Below, piece after piece: positions 55,404 through 64,000 of a stretch of DNA of 64,000 bases. The notes under the pieces are model-generated. The model was given only the letters and a program-made list of their open reading frames with translations, was not told the origin of the DNA and made no database searches. How positions within the stretch are numbered: position 1 is the stretch's first letter; every line of letters begins with the position of its first letter. Source of the DNA: Viscum album (lineage: Eukaryota > Streptophyta > Magnoliopsida > Santalales > Viscaceae); NCBI GenBank assembly GCA_963277665.1, contig OY728160.1, positions 46,484,605 through 46,548,604 of the forward strand, written 5' to 3'. Position numbers and translations under genes: made by a program.

Positions 55404-56558
55404 ATGGCCCCACGATGGTAGCCGGCTAGGGTTCCTAGTTATGTGCAAGATGGAAGCCCACCGAGTGACGTGGCCTCGGTATAGGGCCCCATTACAACGG
55501 AGGCATCGGCGGTACCTCTACCCATCGAGCCACCAATGCCACCAGCCCCAGCAGTTGAGAGTGCACGCCGCCTGAGTGCGCTGCATGAGTTTCAGCGACA
55601 GAGGCCACCCAGGTTCCATGGAGATATAGACCCTCAGGCATCCGAGGATTGGCTGGAGGTTGTTTTTTCAGTCTTCAGATTGGTAGGGACACCAGCAGAT
55701 CTTATGGTGATCCTTTTCGTGAGTCTCCTGTACGCAGCAGCAGGTAGATGGTGGATCCTGATGCTCCAGGTACACGAAGAGGCATCTCTATTATGGACGG
55801 ACTTTGAGAGCCTCTTATGCTCGGAGTTTGTTCCAGCCACCCTCCGTGCGGTACGTATTCAGGAGTTACTACAGCTGCGGTAGGGCATCATGATAGTAGC
55901 CCAATACTCGGTGAGATTTACCAACCTCTCACGCTACTCCACAGACATGGTACGGGACCCATTCTTCTGGTCCCGGACCTTCGAGCAGGGACTGAGGCAT
56001 GAGATCAGGGCTTTGATGATCTCCCTCAGCATTCCGACACAGGCAGGAGTGTTGGAGCGAGGCCTTCTTGTGGAGAGCTTCCTTACTGATCCTACACCAG
56101 CAGCCAGGCCTACCGCAGGGTGACACGTAGCGGAGTCTTCTACAGCCGGTAGTAGACAGATGTCATAGAGGTCCAAGCAGACCAGGCCATCAGGTGGGAG
56201 ACCTTAGGATACTGGTTCGGATGTGTGGGGAACAAGTAGCAGAGCTAGCCATACGAGAGGCAGACAGTGCTATGCATGCGGTGGGTAGGGCCACATGGCT
56301 CGTGACTGCCCGAACCGCCATGCAAAGGAGCAGCAGACGGTTGAGGTACCACCCAGGCAAAGGCATAGGTTCGACCATGGTGGTTTGCAGGGAACAGGTG
56401 GATGAGGCAGAGGAGTTGGCCAAGCAGCAGGTGGTGGATGACGTTTCGAGGCTCTTCCACCACCACCACCAGGAGGACCACCTCGACCATAGGGAGCAGG
56501 CAGACAGGGGCAGGCTCAGCTCCAGGCAGTTGAGGCATACGACCACAGAAAACCTGAG
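55404..56558 (+). pseudogene. gag of chromovirus C (in-frame stops only)
   Basis: ATG at 55404 (MAPRW), in frame with all of pol. The capsid part has PPRFHGDIDPQASEDWLEVV at about 55600-55660 and VAQYSVRFTNLSRY near 55890-55935. The zinc knuckle at 56268-56310 reads CYACGG-stop-GHMARDCP with all four ligands present. About ten in-frame stops, mostly TAG, and no frameshift. The stop before GIM (55881-55883) stands where the family has Gln. Gag packs the RNA and builds the particle. Confidence 0.88.
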
Positions 56559-56990
56559 ATGATTCAAGGTACTATCTGTGTCTACTCCACCCTTGATGCA
56601 GTTCTTATAGACATAGGAGCGAGTCATTATTTTATTGTCGCTGCCCTTGTTTGGAGCTCGGAGATTCCGACGAGGTTGTTGGCTCGATCCTTACAGTTAA
56701 AGACTCCTATAGGAGCAGACTCAACAATTACACACTGGTGCTGGCAGTGTGAGCTTACTCTAGGAGGAGAGAGCTTCGGCTGGGACCTTCTTGTAGCGGC
56801 ATCGAGGCATTACAACGTCATCTTGGGCATGGATTGGTTATCTACAGTCCATGATCAGATTGACTGTATTAGACACAAAGTGCGGTGTGTCCGCACATAT
56901 GGGAGTAGGTTCACCTTCACCGGTGAGAAGGGAGCCTTTACAGTGCAGGATGGACTTACGCAGAGGAGAGGGCATCCAATCACACATTAG
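56559..56990 (+). pseudogene. Aspartic protease of chromovirus C
   Basis: Active site DIGASHYF at 56610-56633: the catalytic Asp is kept but the usual Thr is Ile, consistent with a C-to-T change. The domain ends with VILGMDWLS near 56820, then the usual VRTYGSRFTF-like linker. It ends at a TAG (56988-56990) in the same frame as gag and RT. Confidence 0.88.
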
Positions 56991-57780
56991 TTGGCTAGTC
57001 TCATTCTCGGAGTGGTTGATGTGTGGAGTCTGAGTTTTCCTGTTGTGGTGGATCAGTTTGCGGATGTTTTTCCTAACGATGTTCCAGGACTACCTCCTCG
57101 CAGAGAGGTAGACTTCTACATTGACCTGTACCCTGGGACAGCCCCGATATCTACGCTAGTATATCGGATGGCTCCTGCTGAGATTCGTGAGCTGCGGGTA
57201 TAGCTGGAGGACTTGCAGGGCAAGGGATTCATCCGACCCAGTGTTTCACCCTGGGCTTCTCCAATTTTATTCTCCAAGAAGGGGGATGGGAGCTTACGAC
57301 TATGTGTTGACTACCGTCGCCTGAATAAGGTGACCGTAAAGAACAATTATCCACTCTCGAGGATTGATGACCTCTTTGATCAGATCAAGGGAGAACGATT
57401 GTTCTCGAAGATAGACCCCAGGTCAGGCTATCATCAGCTCAGAGTTCGAGACAAGTATGTGCAGAAGACGGCCTTCAGGTGTCGGTATGGCCACTATGAG
57501 TTCTTGGTTATGCCTTTTGGAATAACCAATGCTCCAGCAGTGTTCATGAGTCTCATGAACAGTATCTTCCAGCCTTACCTCGATCGATTTTTCATAGTAT
57601 TCATCGACGACATACTGATTTACTCGACTACTGAGGAGGAGCACACCTATCACTTGTGGGTTGTACTGGACACACATCGAGAGAAAAAACTTTATGGTAA
57701 GCTCTCTAAGTGTCAGTTCTAGATTCAAGAGGTCCACTTATTGGGACACGTCATCTCTGAGGTAGGATTTGCAGTGGATC
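56991..57780 (+). pseudogene. Reverse transcriptase of chromovirus C
   Basis: Contains [85 protein letters not shown] and the catalytic box FIDDILIYS with its aspartates at 57606-57611. Interrupted only by TAG codons at 57201-57203 (family Gln) and 57720-57722 (family Trp). The best preserved RT in the window. Confidence 0.93.
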
Positions 57781-58440
57781 CTGTGAAGATCGAGGCAGTA
57801 CTTGCTTGGGAGCCACCCAGGAGCGTGATGGAGGTGTGGAGCTTCCTAGGTCTGGCTGGGTACTATCGGATATTTGTTCCAGACTTCTCCAGAGTTGCAT
57901 CACCACTTTAATCTTTGACGAAGAAGGGGAAACCCTTCATGTGGTTATATATATGTCATCAGATATTCCAGGAGCTGAGACAGAGATTGACCAGTGCACC
58001 CATCTTGAGGCTGTCGGAGGAGGGCATAGGGTACGTAGTTTAATGTGATGCATCAGGTACCGGACTCGAGTGTGTCCTGATGTAGGAGTGGGCAGTGATT
58101 GCTTATGGTTCATGATAGTTGAGGCAGCACGAACAGAACTACACTAACCATGACCTGGAGTTAGTAGCAGTGGTCTTCGCCTTAAAGATGTGGCGGAACT
58201 ATCTGATGGGCGAGCGTTTTATAGTCTAATCAGACCACCAGAGTCTCAGGTACATCTTCTCGTAGAAGGAGCTGAACCTAAGACAGTGGCGATCGATCGA
58301 GTTCCTCCAGGACTATGACTTTGAGATATTCTATACTCCTGGGAAGGGGAACGTGGTAGCTGATGCTCTCCGCAGGAGATCGGGCATTCAGCTACTTGGA
58401 GAGGCGATGAAGAAACTAGTCGCGTTGCAGATATCTTTCG
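57780..58440 (+). pseudogene. RNase H of chromovirus C
   Basis: [16 protein letters not shown] at about 57840-57890, KGKPFMW and LTSAPILRL, then the catalytic CDASGTGLECVL near 58045, [19 protein letters not shown] near 58150 and SDHQSLRYIFS near 58230, ending in NVVADAL. About seven in-frame stops, including an adjacent TGA-TAG pair where the family has Arg-Gln. No frameshift. Confidence 0.88.
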
Positions 58441-59420
58441 TGGATAAAGATGGGGCAGTCTTCCTACAGTCAATCAAAGTCACTCCTCCACTACTTCAGC
58501 GGGTCATAGAGTCATAGCATGGGGACGTTGACTGTGAGACGCGACGTGCACAGATATCCACAGGACAGATGCCTGATGGATTTTCTGAAGGAGCAGAGCA
58601 CATCATCCTCTTCAGGGGACGTACCATGGTACCAGTTGCAATGTAGGAGGAAGTGATGAGGGAGTTTCACACTTCCCCTCTTATGGTACATCTAGGAGTG
58701 GCGAAGATGTACCAGGATCTTAGACGGTAGCACTGGTGGCCGGGTATGAAGAAGTTTATGGCATATTTCGTTTCACGATGCCTCACCTGTCAGTAGGTGA
58801 AGGCGGAGCACCAGGTACCAGCAGGCTTGGTCCAGCCCTTAGTGGTCCCAGAGTGGAAGTGGGATGGGATATCCATGGATTTCGTGACTGGGATCCCATG
58901 TACTTCCAGAGGAAATGACTCCATCTGGGTGATTGTCGACCGACTCACCAAGTCGGCCCACTTCCTACCTATCAGAGATCAGGGCTCAGTGGAGAGCTTG
59001 GGACGCCTCTATGTTCATAAGATCATATGGATTCATGATGTGACATTGTCTATCATCTCCGATTGAGATTCTCTCTTTACTTCCCAACTTTGGAAGGGGT
59101 TGTATGAGGCATTTGGGACGCAGCTACGCCTGAGCACCGCCTTTCATCCTTAGACAGATGGCCAGACAGAGAGGACCATTCAGACTCTAGAGGACATGCT
59201 CTGTGCATGTGTCCTCGACTTTGTTCGCAGTTGGTAGGATCATCTACCCTTGGTGGAGTTTTCATACAACAACAGATACCACTCCACCATCGGGATGGAA
59301 CCATATGATGCATTGTATGGTCGACCTTGCAGATCACCTTTGTGCTGGACTGACCCTGGGGAGTCAGCACCAGAGATGGTTCAGGCTATGACAAAGAAGG
59401 TGAAAATCATCTAGGAATGG
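58440..59420 (+). pseudogene. Integrase of chromovirus C
   Basis: WWPGMKKF and the CLTC pair near 58735-58795 mark the zinc-binding end. KWDGISMDFVTGIP and DRLTKSAHFLP at 58855-58970 carry the first catalytic Asp. The second lies in IISD-stop-D at about 59055-59070, where a TGA stands for the family Arg. The Glu lies in TDGQTERTIQTLED near 59157-59195. EFSYNNRYHSTIGMEPYDAL follows. Several TAG stops and no frameshift. Confidence 0.9.
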
Positions 59421-59918
59421 ATGAAGACTGCACAGAGCAGACAGAAGTCCTATGCTGATAGGAGGTGGAGACCACTGGAGTTCGAGGATGGCGACCAAGT
59501 TTTCCTACGGGTCTCACCACGACATGGTTTACGGAGACTTGTCCAGGGCGGGAAGTTATCTCCATGCTTCATCGGACCATTCCAGGTCCTCAACAGGGTA
59601 GGTGAGGTGGATTACCGCTTGGCCCTTCCACCTCAGTTTCACCGAGTGCACGACGTCTTCCACGTATCTCAGTTGAGAAGATACGTGCAAGGCCTAACAC
59701 ATATCATCGAATACGGGGATCTCGACATCGATGACGATGTGACTTTTGTGGAGGTCCCAGTGGAGATCACGGATCGACGGGAGCAGGTCCTACGTGGATG
59801 GTCTATTCCTATGGTGCGCTTCAGGTGGAAGCACGGGAACCACCATGAGAGCACAGGGGAGCGGGAGGATCATATGCGTGCACAATACCATCATTTGTTT
59901 CCATATTTTATGATGTAG
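59421..59918 (+). pseudogene. Integrase C-terminus and chromodomain of chromovirus C
   Basis: An uninterrupted 165-codon end of pol: GDQVFLRVSPRHGLRRL, GPFQVLNRVGEVDYRLALP and DVFHVSQLRRYV, then a complete-looking chromodomain from about residue 110 (VEVPVEITDRREQVLRG, IPMVRFRWKHG). Where the family has EEATWE this copy has HESTGE, so an aromatic-cage Trp appears lost. Ends at TAG 59916-59918, 35 bases before the 3' LTR. Confidence 0.9.
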
Positions 59919-59940
59919 ATTTACAGGGACGTAAAGACAT

Positions 59941-59953
59941 AAGGTGGGAGTAA
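59941..59953 (+). other. Chromovirus C polypurine tract
   Basis: AAGGTGGGAGTAA directly before TGTAAAGACCC. It is the plus-strand primer site. Confidence 0.85.
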
Positions 59954-62900
59954 TGTAAAGACCCAAAAATTTCAAGGAAAGTTTTTTCTTAAATTATTTG
60001 GGATTTTATGAGTAAACAGTTTCTGACAACACCTGATTCTGAGGCCCGGTGTGCCCGGAATCAATTTCCGAAGTTTAGATCTGGTACGTTCAGTGAACGA
60101 ATGAGTGGGTTTTTCTATCTTTTGAACCGGTGCTCAGAATTGAAATCTGAGGGCACCGATGATTTCGCAGCGCCGGTAATTGCTTAAGGGGACCTTTAAC
60201 ATAGTTTTGTTTTAAGAGGGTTTGGAATTAATTTTTGGTGGAAATAGTTTAAAATAAATAAAATTTGTGGCACAATTTTATTTTTATGGTTGGTGGTTAA
60301 ATTCTCCCAAAGAGAGTTGAATTTGGGGACCACACCCATATAACCTTCCATGGGAGGATCTTTTGGGGTGGGGCCCACATGTGACCTAAACCCTTGATCT
60401 TCCCTAAACCCCTTAAACCCCTCATTAAAATCTTTGTGATTATTGTTGGAAAACCCCATGTATTTAATTGGGTAACTCCTCCTCTCCCCACTCTCCCACT
60501 TTAATTCTTGCCAACACACACTTAATCAATTAATTGAATTAAGTGTATGAATTTTGTAAATTTGAATGCATGGCATGATTTAATAAAATAAGAGAATTTT
60601 TATTTTATTTTTGGGGTTTGGCATGTTGTATTGAGATTTTGGGGAGAGAGCTCTAGTTTTATTTGAAGAACTTCGTCCTCAACGAAGAACGTCAACTCTT
60701 CGATGAAGAACATCGACTCAGCGACCCCGGTTTATCCATCCTCTTATTCCTCCGCGAAAAGGGAGGAGACACCGACGCGGGAACTCGCCAGTGACGTCAT
60801 GCCTTTCAATCTTCTCTCCGTGACAAAAAGGGGAGACGCCACTTCCTTCTTGGATGCTCTCCGTCGACGTCTAATAACCCTCATCCCACGATGCCAATGC
60901 TCGTCATCTTTTTTTGAGGTAGGGGTGTGTTTTGTATTGAGAAATATTGGTTTTCCTTCCATGTTGTCGTTCCTCTTAAACTACTTGTTATCGGACTAAT
61001 GTGGAAGGGACTAGACCAAACTAACATGGTCCGATTCCTCCGTCATTCTTGTGAATAAGTGGAGTCCTTCAACTATTTTTGATAGGTGAATCAAGTTATG
61101 TTTTCAGATCCTATCAGAGGCCCAAAAACATCATAAACGGCCTCAGAGCATCAGGGCAACCTAGAAGCAGAAGTTTCATAGAAATAGGATCATCAGAACA
61201 AATAACGGATGCCTCGGGAGGCATGCTGGCTAGAGGCGTCGTTTCTGGAAAATTCCAGAATACATGGCGTGTCCTCCAGAAGCACACATCGTGTAGTAAA
61301 ATCATATTGTGGCTTCCGTTTCGGACGTTAGAAAAGTAACACACGGCATGTGACTCTAGACACATAGTGTGTACTCTCCACACAGTTTGATAGAGGAGAC
61401 ATCAATGGACATGGCATGTATTTAGGGAAAATACATGGACACGGACAGCAACACATGGCCAAGAGGCATGGTGTGTACTTCCTTCACCATGGCAGAAGCG
61501 GCTTCATGAAGAATCAGCGTGTAATCCGGGAGATACGTGGACATGGGAAGAACCACATATCCAATAGGCACAGCGTGTACTTCCTTCACCATGGAATAAG
61601 CGGCTTCGTGATGACTCGGCGTGTATTTCGGGAATACACGGACACAGGGTGGAGTACACAAGCATGTACTCCACCACACGGCCAGGAATGGCCAGTGCAC
61701 ATAGACCTGACCCTAGAGGTTTGGACACAGCGTGTAACCATACCACACGCCATGTACTTACTTATTTACACGACCATCTCCATGACATGGGCCGCTTACA
61801 CGGGCAGTACCTGGTGTCTGATAACACGGCGTGTACTTTTTACCTACACGCCGTGTACTTTTAGGGAAATGACTTGGTCATCTTATTCTTTGTATCTTGG
61901 ACACGTTCTTATTGGTTTTTCCCCTATTAAGTGGGACGGAACGTTGGAATACATCATCTATGTTCTTCATGACGGTTGATGTATCCACCCCTTTGACTCG
62001 AGGAGCGGACCCTCCTGGAATCGAGTATATTGTGTGCGGGAACCCTAGAGCTGGCTGCGACTGCGACGACTACCGTGCTGGGATCCTCTGTGGGTTCGAC
62101 GATGATGACGACTATACTTGGATCCTACATGGGTTCGGTAGTGATGATGACTGTACTTGGATCCTACGTGGGTTTGGCAGTGATAGTTACTGTACTAGGA
62201 TTCTACGTGGGTTCGGTAGTGATGACTTCTGTACTTGGATCCTATGTGGGTTCGGCAGGGGAGATGATTCATAGGCTACATCTATCATCTCCACCCCTCT
62301 TCGTGAGTAGTATACCTGTGTGAGTTGAGTCTTTATTTTCAGTCATTATCATCGATATTTTTGACTTGCTTTCCTGTGTGGATTGGGTTGTGCTTTCCTG
62401 TGTGGACTGGGTTGTACTTGGGCTCATGAGTTGGAGCCGAAGTGGAATTGATGAGTTAGGTATATGTATGGGCATATACCTAACTAGAGTTGGTTGATAC
62501 TTCGGGTTTGTATCTTTCCTTTTTTGTTTATACTTTGTGGATTATGGGAGACCTTCGGGGTCTCGAGGTCCCTACTGAGTATCATATACTCACCCCTACA
62601 CGGGTTATGCCCACACTACGTTGTGTTGGTTGCAGACGACGGACAGTGTTGATCGTGGTTGAGGATCATGGAGCGGAATGATATTCAGAGGTGGACTATC
62701 AGGCGGTACATACACGGAGTGTACGGACTGACTCGAGGAGCTTAGGAGACGATCTGTACCCACCCTTCAGGTGGGATTTTCAGAGGACGACTTGGTGGAA
62801 GCTGCTTTACTTTTCAGTTGTTGTACTCTCTTTCTCAGTTGTACTGTACTTTCAGTTGGGTTTGTATTCTGGCCCATTTACTTTCCTGCACTTACTTTTG

Positions 62901-63080
62901 TACTCAGTTTACTGAGTGTTTACTTTAGCTTGCATACTCTATTGTGTTTTTTTATTTATATAAAGGAAATGTCTTCCCTTTTATCGGGATTTACGCCTTA
63001 GGTGCTAGTCGCCAGCCCCTAGCCTATGGAAGGCGGGCTTGGGGTAGTCACGACACGGACCCTGAGGACGGGTCGTGACA
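59954..63080 (+). mobile_element. Chromovirus C, 3' LTR
   Basis: 3127 bp, partner of 51989-55119, with the same internal repeats (102-bp units near 61471 and 61579, inverted repeat 61824-61856, 39-bp repeat 62076-62265). Ends GGTCGTGACA followed by ATGAT. Confidence 0.95.
62076..62265 (+). repeat. 39-bp tandem repeat, five units (3' LTR of C)
   Basis: Same five-unit array as 54115-54305, same number of units and same period, with scattered substitutions only. Confidence 0.85.
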
Positions 63081-63085
63081 ATGAT
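63081..63085. repeat. Target-site duplication of C, right copy
   Basis: ATGAT, identical to 51984-51988. Confidence 0.95.
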
Positions 63086-63470
63086 TCCCATGTTCATCCT
63101 CTTTAAATCCAAGAAGATCAGATCCTTTTCAATTCTCATCAATGATAGAATTATTGGGACCTTTATATTTAGAGAATCTTCCACCATATTTGCTTTACCA
63201 AGATGGTAGTGGATTGAGAATTCATAATCCTCGATGATCTATAACCATATTCACTAGAACATATTAAGCTCTTTCTATGTGAATATATATTTTAGGCTCT
63301 TATGATCAGTATATATCTAAAACTTCTCCCTATAGAGATAATGACGTTATATTTGCAATGAAAAGATCATAGATTCTAATTCCAGATCATGAGTGGGATA
63401 GTTTTTCTCATGAATTTTCAATTGGCTTGAGGTGTAGGTAATTTATTTGACATTTTTCATCAAAACACAT
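63086..63470 (-). pseudogene. RNase H of chromovirus D (decayed), cut off by C and E
   Basis: Minus-strand reading from 63430 downwards gives [17 protein letters not shown], then RHYLYREKF, YTDHKSLKYIFT and KANMVEDSL. This is the RNase H core of a gypsy element, with about eight stops but little shifting. It is the continuation of the D pol whose integrase lies at 50800-51988. The E insertion at 63471 cuts off the RT side. Confidence 0.8.
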
Positions 63471-64000
63471 TGTAACGCCCTGACCTCTCTAAACCAGAGT
63501 CCGTGCATTAATAATTGCATTGACATGGTTAGAAGGAATGAAAATATTTAAGGGACGATCGGTTTAGTATTATTGAAGAAACTATATACATATATGTAAC
63601 TCAAAATTACATTGGAAAAGGTTACAAAATACGATACCTAACAAAAACTAAAGACTGCATCCACAAGAACTCAATAAATGATCTCCTATTCATCACCTAT
63701 TCAAAGTAAACAATGAAAGGGGTGAGCTCAAATACTCAGTAAGGGTTAAAAATGGTGGAATCATGAATCAATAATAATTGAATTGTAAACAATTTGAGAT
63801 AATCAATATGGCATGGTGAATAAATGAGAAACTCACACCATTAATAAACTGAGAATAAAACTACATCCATAGATTTTGTCATAGTGAAAACCTCATGGAT
63901 AGTAATAACTGATAATGAATAAAGATAATTCTTATTAATTGAAAATAATTTATCTGGCACATGATACCATAATACCATAAAAACGGTTTAGTTCTATGGG
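63471..64000 (-). mobile_element. Element E, partial LTR at window end
   Basis: Begins TGTAACGCCCTGACC in the middle of the D RNase H region, so it is an insertion edge. The stretch around 63717-63840 (GGGGTGAGCTCAAATACTCA, then AATAAATGAGAAA) resembles 4320-4440 in the inner part of the O LTR. E is therefore probably a minus-strand LTR of the same large-LTR group. The right side is outside the window, so length and TSD (left flank CACAT) cannot be tested. Confidence 0.6.

Noticed and set aside
1..64000. A host plant gene
   Set aside because: I found no exon-like coding outside the retroelements and no splice-bounded series of frames; everything coding is retroviral-type Gag-Pol.

Overview
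This window is plant nuclear DNA, almost certainly from a flowering plant with a large, transposon-rich genome. It is AT-rich and holds no gene I can assign to the host. Nearly every base belongs to nested LTR retrotransposons. The evidence is Ty3/gypsy polyproteins ending in a chromodomain (chromoviruses, most like the Tekay/Del group), primer-binding sites matching the plant initiator-Met tRNA (TGGTATCAGAGG and variants), and two Copia-type solo LTRs. I cannot name the species.

Layout. (1) 1-19904: element O, minus strand, with very long LTRs (about 5.1 kb net) and only a 1.86 kb interior carrying a gag relic. Its right LTR is split by chromovirus A (5654-15120, minus) and by solo LTR K1 (17057-18299). 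(2) 19905-21904: unassigned AT-rich DNA with a decayed 50-bp tandem repeat. (3) 21905-46000: element P, plus strand, a relative of O with 4.69 kb LTRs and a 2.17 kb interior holding one short gag-like ORF. Its left LTR is split by chromovirus B (25606-36591, minus, perfect TSD CTCAT) and by solo LTR K2 (37133-38678). (4) 46001-46250: short spacer. (5) 46251-63470: chromovirus D, minus strand. Its LTR carries a 738-bp SINE-like insertion S (16-bp TSD) and its interior is split by chromovirus C (51989-63080, plus, perfect TSD ATGAT). (6) 63471-64000: start of another LTR (E), resembling O, running off the window.

How the pieces relate. A, B, C and D once encoded Gag, protease, reverse transcriptase, RNase H, integrase and a chromodomain. 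All are now broken by stops or frameshifts. O and P carry at most gag-like sequence, so they would have depended on proteins made elsewhere. Because P has two LTRs, its intact right LTR shows the exact empty sites of B and K2: subtracting both insertions from the left LTR leaves 4697 bp, against 4689 bp on the right.

The most unusual signal is inside the P LTRs, downstream of a TATA box. It is a strongly diverged tandem array with a period of about 188-192 bp whose units carry small hairpins. Stem sequences differ from unit to unit while pairing and a TT..ATTC-type loop are kept. Related hairpins occur at the same spacing in the opposite-strand element O, and a looser ~195-bp array lies in the LTR of D. 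Coordinates of LTR ends come from reading both copies side by side. Domain edges in decayed polyproteins are approximate.
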